Below are positions 52,846 through 64,000 of a stretch of DNA of 64,000 nucleotides, in pieces. A program made the position numbers and the translations under genes. The first letter of the stretch is position 1; every line of letters starts with the position of its first letter. The notes under the pieces are model-generated. The model was not told where the DNA came from, did not search any database, and saw only the letters and a list, made by a program, of their open reading frames with translations. This DNA is from Rossellomorea marisflavi (lineage in GTDB: Bacteria; Bacillota; Bacilli; Bacillales; Bacillaceae_B): NCBI RefSeq assembly GCF_022170785.1, contig NZ_CP081870.1, forward strand, positions 3,398,001 through 3,462,000, in the 5' to 3' direction.

Positions 52846-52884
52846 AAAAAAGCCCTGCTCTTCCCGAAAGAAGAACAAGGCTTT
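52846..52884 (-). terminator. Riboswitch-controlled terminator of the cobalamin operon
   Basis: The arms at 52849-52863 and 52870-52884 pair over 15 bp (with two G-U pairs) and are followed by about six T on the minus strand. The position between aptamer and first start codon fits transcription attenuation by cobalamin. Confidence 0.88.
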
Positions 52885-52954
52885 GAAATCGACGTGCACA
52901 TACCAACCCCATGCATACTGATCCACCTCGCTTCACCTTTTACCGGAAGGCTCC

Positions 52955-53145
52955 ACCAATACACATACAGGCAGGTCTCCTGACTCATGATTCATCGCTC
53001 CCTTCCGCCTTCCCGGACTCTAACATCCAGTGGCATTTCCAAAAGATCGCTCATCACTTACAGTGGCCGGACCGCTCAGGATTCACACCTGATTCCCTTT
53101 TAATCAGCCCCGAACCCGAGGCTGAACCAATATGCACCTATGAAG
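52955..53145 (-). promoter_or_regulatory. Cobalamin riboswitch
   Basis: The minus strand carries a perfect B12 box AGTCAGGAGACCTGCC (52970-52985) preceded by GGGAAGGCGGAAGGGAGCGA and GCCACTG segments, the standard core of the AdoCbl riboswitch. Limits are approximate. With the terminator at 52846 it should shut the operon when cobalamin is plentiful. Nothing else is coded between 52792 and 53457 apart from this control region and the VOC leader. Confidence 0.95.
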
Positions 53146-53393
53146 TTATATTCCTCTCCATCTTAATGGAAACATTCGCTCAATTCAATATACTGTTAAT
53201 TGGAGGAATATCAGGAAATGGGGAAGGATGTTGATGGGTGGCGGGGTTTGTCGGGGTTTGTACCATTGAAAATTATTTTACCAATCTTTTTCCATGATAA
53301 TGGTAGTCATCCCGATTTATATTAGCGCTCAGGGCGTCTCTTTTAAAAGTTCAATACCTATAGCCTTAAATCAATTGAATATGATGGAAGGAG

Positions 53394-53455
53394 TTGTGAA
53401 TCTTATACCGAAATAACGTAGTAAGAGAAGTTATTTAGAAAGTGAGGATTCACAA
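53394..53455 (+). promoter_or_regulatory. Nested hairpin leader over the VOC ribosome binding site
   Basis: TTGTGAATC (53394-53402) pairs with GATTCACAA (53447-53455), and inside it AAATAAC (53411-53417) pairs with GTTATTT (53430-53436). The outer arm begins within the GTGAGG ribosome binding region directly ahead of the ATG at 53458, so folding could hide the translation start. Confidence 0.5.
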
Positions 53456-53457
53456 AA

Positions 53458-53805
53458 ATGATCAAAGGATTCGGAGGAGTCTTCTGGAGATCGCAAAACC
53501 CAGAGGCTTTGAAACAATGGTACAACAAGGTTTTAGGCTTGGATATCGGTGAATGGAACGGTGCAATCATAAAAATTGAAGGAAACAGTGAGACCATCTT
53601 CTCACTGTTTGACAACGAGGATGAGTATTTTCCGAAAGACCAACAGGTGATGGTGAACTTTCAGGTTCATGATATGGAAGAGGTACTCGCTCACATTGAG
53701 CGGGTCGGGGTCCCACTTGCGAAGGATAAGCAGAGCGGCGACTTTGGCCAGTTCGTTTGGATCAAGGACCCGGATGGGCGGCTGATCGAACTGTGGGAGA
53801 AATAG
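53458..53805 (+). CDS. VOC-family protein (glyoxalase/bleomycin-resistance fold)
   Basis: 115 residues. It opens KGFGGVFWRSQNPEALKQWY and closes GQFVWIKDPDGRLIELWEK, giving the glutamate ligand position of the vicinal-oxygen-chelate fold; the usual first histidine is replaced here (GGVFWR), so metal binding may differ. The substrate is unknown. The start follows GTGAGGATTCACAAAA within a possible inhibitory hairpin. A strong terminator follows. Confidence 0.85.
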   Translation: MIKGFGGVFWRSQNPEALKQWYNKVLGLDIGEWNGAIIKIEGNSETIFSLFDNEDEYFPKDQQVMVNFQVHDMEEVLAHIERVGVPLAKDKQSGDFGQFVWIKDPDGRLIELWEK

Positions 53806-53820
53806 TCATTGAATAGCAAG

Positions 53821-53847
53821 AGGACTTGTTTCGACAAGTCCTTTTTT
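53821..53847 (+). terminator. Intrinsic terminator of the VOC gene
   Basis: AGGACTTGT (53821-53829) pairs with ACAAGTCCT (53834-53842) around TTCG, followed by six T. Confidence 0.92.
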
Positions 53848-53899
53848 GTATGATTCAAGCCCTCATTCTTGGAGCATATTAGCAAGAGGGGGCGATGGC

Positions 53900-54043
53900 A
53901 TGAAGGATAAAAAGAGCAAATCAGAAAACCGATCTGCATTGGATAAGGAAAGACAAAATCAACACGACCGAAACAATGAAAATGCCAAGGCGAGCGCTGA
54001 ACTGGAACCACGTGCTCCTCGTATCAACACGAATAACCTCTAA
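53900..54043 (+). CDS. 47-aa hydrophilic protein, possibly spore-related
   Basis: It begins MKDKKSKSENRSALDKERQN after GAGGGGGCGATGGC and is almost devoid of hydrophobic residues, rich in Lys, Asn, Glu and Arg, with no membrane span. Composition recalls small spore-associated proteins of Bacillus, but I recognise no family and the spore link is only a guess. A terminator follows at 54048. Confidence 0.5.
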   Translation: MKDKKSKSENRSALDKERQNQHDRNNENAKASAELEPRAPRINTNNL

Positions 54044-54047
54044 ACAC

Positions 54048-54085
54048 TAAAAAAGCCATCCCTGAAGGAAGCCGGGATGGCTTGT
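54048..54085. terminator. Terminator hairpin between the 47-aa gene and ssrA
   Basis: AAGCCATCCC (54053-54062) pairs with GGGATGGCTT (54074-54083). The T-tract is better on the minus strand, so it may also back up ssrA termination. Confidence 0.7.
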
Positions 54086-54100
54086 GTTAACTATTTAAGA

Positions 54101-54132
54101 CAAAATAAAACCACCAAATATGTATTTGGTGG
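54101..54132 (-). terminator. ssrA terminator overlapping the tmRNA 3' end
   Basis: CCACCAAATA pairs with TATTTGGTGG around two bases, followed on the minus strand by TTTTATTTTG. The upstream arm includes the encoded CCA end of tmRNA, so processing must cut inside the hairpin. Confidence 0.75.
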
Positions 54133-54490
54133 AGACGGAGGGAGTCGAACCCTCGTCCAGAAATAACGGCACTTGTGCGTCTACGAGCGTAGTCGATATA
54201 TTCGCGGTTTCGCTGCAGCTTATGCCTACCGACTGGCGTCCGTGCAGCTAGTCTGGTTAATCTCTTCCTTTGTCCTCAGACGGTGGACTCCGGCGTAGCC
54301 TACTAAGAGTGAGTCCCTTACCCTACCACATAGGCGATGGAGGGAGGAACAGCTAAAGCGCTATTACGCAGCTAGAGCTAGGTTATTGTTAGTTTTGCCA
54401 GTTATTATTGGCTTTGACGTTTTAACGTAGACGATCCCTACGGCTCGCAACCCAAGCTCGAACTATCCCTGTCGAATCCGTAACGTCCCC
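54127..54490 (-). ncRNA. ssrA: Transfer-messenger RNA (tmRNA)
   Basis: 364 nt. The 5' end GGGGACGTTACGGATTCGAC (54490 downwards) and the 3' end with TTCGACTCCC and CTCCACCA are the alanine-tRNA-like halves, with CCA encoded. The tag frame runs from GGC at 54399 to the TAA at 54364-54366 and reads GKTNNNLALAA, giving the tag (A)GKTNNNLALAA with the typical LALAA-type ending. It rescues stalled ribosomes together with SmpB, encoded 126 bases upstream on the same strand. Confidence 0.97.
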
Positions 54491-54615
54491 ATATGAGGAA
54501 GAACGGGAAAGAATAAGTTCTCACTGGTTACTTATTCAATTGTTCTTATCGCAGTCAGTTTGCCCTGCGACACTATTTATTATAACAAACTGAGCGCCAA
54601 ATGCAACTGGAAGGA

Positions 54616-55089
54616 TCAGTAATTCCCTTTTTGCCTTTGGGCGAGCTCGCGCTGGATGGAGCGGTTGGCTTCCTTGCGCTTCAGATCTTCACGTTTGTCA
54701 TATTTCTTCTTACCACGTGCAAGACCGATGAGGAGCTTGGCGACGCCGTTTTTGATGTACAGCTTCAGCGGGACGAGTGAATATCCTGCTTCTTTCGTTT
54801 CACCGATGAGCTTATTGATCTGCCTGCGGTGAAGGAGGAGCTTCCTCGTGCGGAGCGGATCATGATTGTACCGGTTCCCCTGCTCGTAAGGCGATACGTG
54901 CATGTTGTAGACGTATACTTCTCCGTTTCGGATGCGGGCGAAGGAATCCTTCAAGTTGACGCGACCGCCGCGGATCGATTTGATTTCCGTCCCCTGGAGG
55001 ACGATGCCTGCTTCGAACGTCTCTTCGACGGCGAAGTCATGGCGGGCTTTTTTATTCTGGGCAATGAGCTTGCCTTCTCCCTTTGGCAT
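54616..55089 (-). CDS. smpB: SsrA-binding protein
   Basis: 157 residues, normal length. [20 protein letters not shown] and [20 protein letters not shown] are diagnostic, and the lysine-rich tail ([20 protein letters not shown]) enters the decoding centre. It delivers tmRNA to stalled ribosomes. The start follows AGAGAGGGATTCAC. It lies between rnr and ssrA, as in B. subtilis. Confidence 0.98.
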   Translation of the reverse strand: MPKGEGKLIAQNKKARHDFAVEETFEAGIVLQGTEIKSIRGGRVNLKDSFARIRNGEVYVYNMHVSPYEQGNRYNHDPLRTRKLLLHRRQINKLIGETKEAGYSLVPLKLYIKNGVAKLLIGLARGKKKYDKREDLKRKEANRSIQRELAQRQKGNY

Positions 55090-55190
55090 GTGAATCCCTC
55101 TCTCTCTTTCTGTGGTGCCATTATCTCATAAATACACCAGTATGGGTAGGATGAAACAGGAGCACGGGTGGATTCCCATGCTCCTTATGC

Positions 55191-57539
55191 TTACTTTTTC
55201 TTTTTGCGTTTGCTTTTTGGAGCATTGTCGAAGAACTTTTTGTTCTTCTTTTTCTTCTTATTGTTCTTCGGCGGGCGTGTGGACCATTCGCCGCCTTCTT
55301 TTTTGTCTTTATCAGCAGGCTTTTTGCCCGGCTTGCTTGTCGGTTTACCTTTACGTTCCGGTCGGAATGAGCGGGCTTTGTCGTCGCGGCGACGGGTGCC
55401 TTTCATGCCGACGATCTCGAAGTCGATGGCGCGTTCGTCCTTGTTGACGTTTACCACGCGGACAGTGATTTCGTCACCGATGCGGTAGACGTTTGCCGTG
55501 CGCTCTCCGATCATGGCCAACTGACGCTCATCAAACCGGTAATAGTCATCGGTCATGTAGCTCACATGGACAAGGCCCTCGATTGTATTCGGAAGCTCGA
55601 CGAACAGTCCGAAGTTGGTGACAGAGCTGATGATCCCGTCGTACTCTTCCCCGACCTTGTCTTCCATGTACTCTGCTTTCTTCAGCTCATCCGTCTCACG
55701 TTCAGCATCGACGGCACGGCGTTCGCGGCTGGAGGTATGCTGGGCGATATTCCCCATCTGTGCTCCCCATTTGTCGCGCGTCGCTTGGTCGACCTTTCCT
55801 TCGATCAAGTATGTCCTGATCAAACGGTGGACGATCAGATCCGGATAACGGCGGATCGGTGAGGTGAAGTGGGTATAGAACTCTGTTGCAAGGCCGAAGT
55901 GACCGAGGCTTTCCGGATCGTACTTCGCCTGTTGCATGGAGCGGAGCATCATCGTGGAGACAACCATCTCCTCCGCTTTCCCCTGGACGTCATCGATGAT
56001 TTCCTGGAGGGCACGCGGATGGATCGAATTCGCAGAGCCTTTCACGATGAGACCGAAGTTCGTGATGAACTCGAAGAAGCGCATAAGCTTATCTTCCTTC
56101 GGATCTTCATGGATACGATAGATGAACGGCACTTCCATCCAATGGAAATGTTCCGCGACGGTTTCGTTCGCTGCCAGCATGAACTCCTCGATGAGCTTTT
56201 CGGCAACGGAACGCTCGCGCATGACGACTTCCGTCGGAGCGCCTTCTTCGTTCACAAGCACCTTCGCTTCTTTGAAATCGAAGTCGATGGCACCGCGCTT
56301 CTCACGCTTCGTGCGAAGGATCTGAGCCAGTTTCTCCATATCCTCAAACATCGGGACAAGAGGCTCGTACTTGCTTCTCAGCTCGTCATCTTTGTCTACC
56401 AGGATCTTGTTGACGTCCGAATAGGTCATCCGCTCAGCAGTTTTGATCACGCTCTGGAAAATCTCATGCTTTACGACTTCCCCGCTCGGTGTGATCTCCA
56501 TATCACATGAGAGCGTCAGTCGGTCGACCTGAGGATTCAATGAACAAATCCCGTTTGACAGACGGTGGGGGATCATCGGGATGACCCGGTCCACGAGGTA
56601 GACGGATGTCCCCCGGTCGAATGCTTCTTCGTCGATCGGCGAGCTTTCTTTCACATAGTAAGTAACATCGGCGATATGTACGCCGAGCTTGTAGTTTCCG
56701 TTGTCAAGCTTTGTAACCGTGACGGCATCATCGAGGTCCTTCGCGTCGGCCCCGTCAATGGTGACGATCGTTTGATCGCGCAGGTCGCGGCGGTTCTCAA
56801 GCTCGGATGGATTGATTTCATCAGGCACTTGATTCGCCTGCTCCATGACTTCTTCAGGGAACTCGACGGTGATGCCATGCTTATGGATGATGGAAAGGAT
56901 ATCGACGCCGGGATCATTTTTATGCCCGAGGATTTCAATGACTTCCCCTTCTGCGCTCTTGCGGCCTTCAGGATAAGCCGTCAGCTTCACGACAACCTTA
57001 TGTCCTTCCGTCGCACCCTTTTGGGCAGATTTCGGAATGAAGATGTCACTTGCGAACTTCTTATCATCAGGGATGACGAAACCGAAATGCTTGCTTTCGG
57101 TAAATGTCCCGACAATCTGATCGACACCACGTTCGACAATGCGGACGATGGTCCCTTCGCGTCTTGAGCCTGACGAAGCAGCCGATACCCGTACGAGGAC
57201 GATATCCCCGTGCATCGCATTACTTGTTTCATTCGGCGGGATGAAGATATCATCCATGCCCTGCTCTTCCGGGATGACAAAGGCGAAGCCCTTGGCATGT
57301 GCCGATACTTTCCCTCTTACCAGATTCATTTTTTCAGGAAGACCGTAGCGGTTGCTTCTTGTACGCACCACCAATCCCTTCTCTTCCATGACGACAAGCG
57401 CCTTGACGAAATCCTTGAAGTTCCCTGACCCCTCGATTCCGAATGCTTCCTCCAGCTCTTGTACCGTCAATGGCTTGTAGGCTTCTTCCTTCATGTAAGA
57501 AAGGAGCTTATCCACATGCCCTTTAATATTTTCGTCCAT
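55191..57539 (-). CDS. rnr: Ribonuclease R
   Basis: 782 residues. N-terminal winged helix and cold-shock domains, RNB catalytic domain with [17 protein letters not shown] (acidic metal ligands), C-terminal S1 domain ([20 protein letters not shown]) and a very basic tail. It degrades structured RNA 3' to 5' and works with tmRNA/SmpB in clearing defective messages, which fits its place in the cluster. Start after CAGGAGGGAATGTC. Confidence 0.97.
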   Translation of the reverse strand: MDENIKGHVDKLLSYMKEEAYKPLTVQELEEAFGIEGSGNFKDFVKALVVMEEKGLVVRTRSNRYGLPEKMNLVRGKVSAHAKGFAFVIPEEQGMDDIFIPPNETSNAMHGDIVLVRVSAASSGSRREGTIVRIVERGVDQIVGTFTESKHFGFVIPDDKKFASDIFIPKSAQKGATEGHKVVVKLTAYPEGRKSAEGEVIEILGHKNDPGVDILSIIHKHGITVEFPEEVMEQANQVPDEINPSELENRRDLRDQTIVTIDGADAKDLDDAVTVTKLDNGNYKLGVHIADVTYYVKESSPIDEEAFDRGTSVYLVDRVIPMIPHRLSNGICSLNPQVDRLTLSCDMEITPSGEVVKHEIFQSVIKTAERMTYSDVNKILVDKDDELRSKYEPLVPMFEDMEKLAQILRTKREKRGAIDFDFKEAKVLVNEEGAPTEVVMRERSVAEKLIEEFMLAANETVAEHFHWMEVPFIYRIHEDPKEDKLMRFFEFITNFGLIVKGSANSIHPRALQEIIDDVQGKAEEMVVSTMMLRSMQQAKYDPESLGHFGLATEFYTHFTSPIRRYPDLIVHRLIRTYLIEGKVDQATRDKWGAQMGNIAQHTSSRERRAVDAERETDELKKAEYMEDKVGEEYDGIISSVTNFGLFVELPNTIEGLVHVSYMTDDYYRFDERQLAMIGERTANVYRIGDEITVRVVNVNKDERAIDFEIVGMKGTRRRDDKARSFRPERKGKPTSKPGKKPADKDKKEGGEWSTRPPKNNKKKKKNKKFFDNAPKSKRKKKK

Positions 57540-57560
57540 GACATTCCCTCCTGATCGTGA

Positions 57561-58307
57561 TTATACCGTCCAGTCCAGTTTCTCCAGGAAGTTGTACACA
57601 TCCTCGTGAAGCTGCTCTTTCTCTTTATCGAGCGTAATGACGTGCCCAGACTCTTCGTACCATTTGATCTCTTTATCATCAGACTCTACGCTGTCATAGA
57701 TGATATTCGCAGAATCTGTGTTGATCATATGGTCGTTCCGTGCCTGCACGACAAACGTCGGCGAGTAGATCATATCCACATTCCCACGCACATCGGCTAT
57801 GAGCTCCTGAAGGGCCTTCAACGTACCCATCGGCGTCTTCTTGAACTCTTCCATTTCCTTTTCAATCTGGTCTTCGGGTTTTCCTTCATATTTTTTAAAT
57901 TCACGGGCATATTCCACTACCCCGTCATACATGACTTCTTCGCTTTTTATATACATTGGAGCACACATTGGGACAATACCCTTTACAGGTACAGTGTAAC
58001 CTAATTTCAATGAAAATACCCCTCCGAGTGAGAGGCCCGCAACGGCGATTTCCTCATACCCAAGGCCCTTCAGATGCTCATATCCGTCCATGACATCCTT
58101 CCACCAGTCTTCAGGACCCGTATGCACCAATTCCTCCGGCGGCACACCATGTCCCTTATAGTGAGGCGCGTGTGACGTATAGCCCTTCTTCTCAAGGAAT
58201 CGCCCGAGCATACGCACATCCGATGAGTTCCCAGTGAACCCGTGCAGTAGCAGGACAGCACGTTTCCCCGCTTCAAATGTAAATGGTTTCGGCAAATTGG
58301 TTTTCAT
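57561..58307 (-). CDS. est: Carboxylesterase (Est30/YvaK type)
   Basis: 248 residues of alpha/beta hydrolase fold. [20 protein letters not shown] provides the oxyanion loop, [15 protein letters not shown] the nucleophile serine, and [11 protein letters not shown] the histidine. It corresponds in position and length to YvaK of B. subtilis and Est30 of Geobacillus, which hydrolyse short carboxylic esters. It sits between secG and rnr as in B. subtilis; 21 bases separate it from rnr. Confidence 0.93.
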   Translation of the reverse strand: MKTNLPKPFTFEAGKRAVLLLHGFTGNSSDVRMLGRFLEKKGYTSHAPHYKGHGVPPEELVHTGPEDWWKDVMDGYEHLKGLGYEEIAVAGLSLGGVFSLKLGYTVPVKGIVPMCAPMYIKSEEVMYDGVVEYAREFKKYEGKPEDQIEKEMEEFKKTPMGTLKALQELIADVRGNVDMIYSPTFVVQARNDHMINTDSANIIYDSVESDDKEIKWYEESGHVITLDKEKEQLHEDVYNFLEKLDWTV

Positions 58308-58689
58308 GGTTTGATAGCTCCTTTTCGATCTCTTTGATGTCTAGTGGCTAGATGCAGCCGTTCAGATTCTTTTCACTTCTATTTTTAGCAAATATCGGTG
58401 GGACAATCCACCATTTCGCATTGTTGTGGCGGTTTTAGTAGCGGAGTGTGCGAACCTTGGTGAGCATGTGTATGTAATGTCTTTGTGTCAGTCCAAAAGA
58501 GAGTAAGTCGGCCATAAAGTCTCTTGGATGGTAATGTGTCCCTCTTCCCGATCATAACGGGCGATTGTTGGTAATAGAATCTTCTCTATTCATTAGAGTT
58601 AGTAGAAAAAATTCGATTGTCGGTAGAAAATCTTTGAAAGTCGGTAATAGCTGCTACTACCCTCCCCGTGAACCATCGCATTCTCCCCG
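58308..58689. other. Non-coding spacer with short degenerate repeats
   Basis: Between the esterase gene and the secG terminator I find no supported gene. At 58568-58660 the words GTTGGTAATAGAATC, GTCGGTAGAAAATC and GTCGGTAATAG recur as short degenerate direct repeats. The 5' part next to the esterase should hold its promoter, but I cannot pick one with confidence. Confidence 0.4.
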
Positions 58690-58730
58690 ATAAAACAAAA
58701 AACCTGACCCACAAACGAGATCAGGTTTTT
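58690..58730 (-). terminator. Intrinsic terminator of secG
   Basis: AAAAACCTGA (58697-58706) pairs with TCAGGTTTTT (58721-58730), with a T-tract on the minus strand, directly after secG. Confidence 0.88.
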
Positions 58731-58740
58731 AAACGTTCAT

Positions 58741-58968
58741 TTAGATACGGACGATGGCAACCGTAAGAATGAAGAATAGTACGGCCAATACGATTGTGAT
58801 GCGGTGCAAAATCAAGTCGAGTCCGCGCGCTTTCTGTTTACCGAATAGCTGTTCCGCACCACCTGAGATGGCCCCTGAAAGTCCAGCACTCTTACCTGAT
58901 TGAAGCAATACCATGACGATCATGGCGATCGATACGATGATAAGTAACGTGACTAAAATAGTATGCAT
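58741..58968 (-). CDS. secG: Preprotein translocase subunit SecG
   Basis: 75 residues from the ATG at 58968 after AGGAGGTGGGACTC. Two membrane spans flank the conserved loop [20 protein letters not shown], and [19 protein letters not shown] forms the second span. It is the small accessory subunit of the SecYEG channel. The longer upstream frame has no translation signals. Confidence 0.97.
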   Translation of the reverse strand: MHTILVTLLIIVSIAMIVMVLLQSGKSAGLSGAISGGAEQLFGKQKARGLDLILHRITIVLAVLFFILTVAIVRI

Positions 58969-59069
58969 GAGTCCCACCTCCTGATCCGAACATAACATTG
59001 TCTTCATTTTACCATACGGGGGCTGGGGCAACAAGAACATAATGAATATTCGCTTAGATGACGTCCATT

Positions 59070-59098
59070 AAAAAAATCCCCGTCCGAGGACGGGGATT
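59070..59098 (-). terminator. Intrinsic terminator of eno / glycolysis operon
   Basis: AATCCCCGTCC (59075-59085) pairs with GGACGGGGATT (59088-59098), followed by seven T on the minus strand. Confidence 0.95.
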
Positions 59099-59113
59099 TC
59101 GGCAAACCGGCTA

Positions 59114-60421
<1,308 letters not shown>

Positions 60422-60489
60422 TTATAGGTGATTTTAGTATAAAAGCTCTTACCGTCCGGGTGCCCCTGCAGGTCGGCACGCCGGCAGGT

Positions 60490-62806
<2,317 letters not shown>

Positions 62807-62829
62807 CTAAACGCATTTAGAAACAGGGA

Positions 62830-64000
62830 TTATTTATCGTTCAGAGCAGTGACTCCAGGAAGTTCTTTCCCTTCCATGAACTCAAGAGATGCTCCTCCGC
62901 CTGTAGAAATATGACTCATTTTATCAGCATATCCGAATTTCTCGACCGCTGCTGCAGAGTCTCCGCCACCGATTACAGAGTATGTATCTGTTGAATCGGC
63001 CAATGCCTCTGCTACGGCTTTCGTACCGTTGGCGAATGTATCCATTTCGAATACGCCCATTGGTCCGTTCCAGATGACAAGTTTAGAGCTCTTGATTGCA
63101 TCGCTGAAGATTTCACGCGTTTTAGGACCGATATCCATTGCTTCCCAATCAGATGGGATGGAGTCGATGCCCACTTCCTGTGTATTCGCATCATTAGAGA
63201 AGTCATCCCCAACAACCACGTCTACCGGCATAAGGAAGTTCACGCCTTTGTCTTTCGCTTTTTGCATGAATTGTTTCGCTAGATCGATTTTGTCTTCTTC
63301 AAGAAGGGATTGACCGATTTCGTAGCCGTTTGCTTTCACGAATGTGTATGCAAGTCCGCCTCCGATGATCAAGTTATCCACTTTATCTAGAAGGTTGTCG
63401 ATGACACCGATCTTATCTTTTACTTTCGCTCCACCAACGATGGCCGTGAAAGGACGTTCTGGGTTTGATAGTGCCTTACCAAGGACTTCAAGCTCTTTCT
63501 CCATAAGAAGACCTGCAACTGCCGGGATGTGCTCGGCGATTCCTGCTGTTGAAGCGTGGGCACGGTGAGCTGCACCGAATGCATCGTTCACATAAAGATC
63601 TGCAAGTGCTGCAAATTCTTTCGCAAGCTCAGGATCGTTTTTCGTTTCACCTGGGTAGAAACGAACGTTTTCAAGGACAAGGACGTCTCCGTCTTTCATG
63701 TCTGAAACTTTCGCCTGAACGGCTTCACCGTATGCTTCGTCTGCTTTGGCAACGTCTTTGCCAAGAAGCTCTGATAGACGGTTTGCAACAGGTGTCAAAC
63801 GGAGTTCTTCTACCACTTCACCATTTGGACGTCCAAGATGGCTTGCCAGAAGGACTTTCGCTCCGCCTTCTACTAGATGTTTGATGGTAGGCAGTGCTGC
63901 CTGGATACGCGTTTCATCGGTGATCTTCCCGTCTGCCATCGGCACGTTGAAGTCTACGCGGCAAAATACGCGTTTCCCTTTCACATCGACGTCTTTGATC
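62830..64000 (-). CDS. pgk: Phosphoglycerate kinase (partial, N-terminus outside window)
   Basis: About 390 residues are visible; the frame is open to the window edge (…[20 protein letters not shown]), so a few N-terminal residues are missing. [28 protein letters not shown] and the C-terminal [14 protein letters not shown] motif define the enzyme, which makes ATP from 1,3-bisphosphoglycerate. It leads the visible part of the glycolysis operon; gapA and cggR are expected just outside. Confidence 0.98.
   Translation of the reverse strand, partial: IKDVDVKGKRVFCRVDFNVPMADGKITDETRIQAALPTIKHLVEGGAKVLLASHLGRPNGEVVEELRLTPVANRLSELLGKDVAKADEAYGEAVQAKVSDMKDGDVLVLENVRFYPGETKNDPELAKEFAALADLYVNDAFGAAHRAHASTAGIAEHIPAVAGLLMEKELEVLGKALSNPERPFTAIVGGAKVKDKIGVIDNLLDKVDNLIIGGGLAYTFVKANGYEIGQSLLEEDKIDLAKQFMQKAKDKGVNFLMPVDVVVGDDFSNDANTQEVGIDSIPSDWEAMDIGPKTREIFSDAIKSSKLVIWNGPMGVFEMDTFANGTKAVAEALADSTDTYSVIGGGDSAAAVEKFGYADKMSHISTGGGASLEFMEGKELPGVTALNDK

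Noticed and set aside
52667-52988. Two overlapping minus-strand open frames (66 and 89 aa) in the cobalamin leader
   Set aside because: They run through the riboswitch 3' part and terminator; their apparent starts lie in structured RNA and the product resembles no protein.

Overview
The window looks like chromosomal DNA of a spore-forming, probably salt-tolerant member of the Bacillaceae (Bacillus/Rossellomorea-like). The evidence is strong purine-rich ribosome binding sites, frequent TTG and GTG starts, many intrinsic terminators, the secG-esterase-rnr-smpB-ssrA order known from Bacillus, the glycolytic block pgk-tpiA-gpmI-eno, a MhqR-type operator, a sigma-K-type promoter and an OpuF-type osmolyte transporter. 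The genus assignment is inference; no 16S gene is present.

Layout. 1-7.3 kb: the 3' part of a GlcU-type sugar transporter, a glycerate uptake and phosphorylation operon (gntP-type permease, glxK) with a CcpA-like cre site, a CdaR-type regulator, a SpoVB/MurJ-type flippase and a methyltransferase. 7.3-13 kb: an MFS exporter divergent from an SgrR-type regulator, a lipoprotein, a GNAT acetyltransferase, a prolyl-4-hydroxylase-like dioxygenase and a small membrane protein. 13-19.2 kb: the kdp potassium operon (36-aa microprotein, kdpF, A, B, C and a kinase-less kdpD) behind a c-di-AMP (ydaO/yuaA) riboswitch and a terminator. 19.3-22.6 kb: a quinone/electrophile detoxification operon (dioxygenase, flavin reductase, WrbA) driven by a consensus promoter carrying MhqR-like boxes, with two structured repeats in its long leader. 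22.7-25.9 kb: a two-gene OpuF-type ABC importer and two small envelope proteins. 26.2-31.8 kb: rmlACBD for dTDP-L-rhamnose plus a methyltransferase-glycosyltransferase fusion, with a sigma-K-like promoter that suggests spore-surface glycosylation. 31.9-45.8 kb: mixed metabolism and stress genes (glutamate decarboxylase, SDR, orphan ABC permease pair, gpmA, pyruvate oxidase, DinB proteins, GNATs, an alpha/beta hydrolase, small membrane proteins, a zinc/cadmium exporter).

45.9-53.2 kb is the most interesting part. A cobalamin riboswitch plus terminator precedes six genes read as one unit: an LPNTG wall-anchored protein with terpenoid-cyclase-like (alpha/alpha-barrel) repeats, a membrane-tethered DUF4430 (transcobalamin C-terminal-like) protein, an ECF T component, a double ABC ATPase, an S component and a class D sortase. 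I read this as a Gram-positive surface corrinoid-capture and uptake system that resembles intrinsic factor split over two polypeptides.

53.2-64 kb: a VOC protein with a hairpin leader, a small hydrophilic protein, tmRNA, smpB, rnr, carboxylesterase, secG, and the lower glycolysis operon eno/gpmI/tpiA/pgk (pgk runs off the window). Three copies of a roughly 105-nt repeat with covarying stems occur at 7.6, 22.1 and 22.4 kb. All functional assignments rest on reading motifs by eye; no database search was run.
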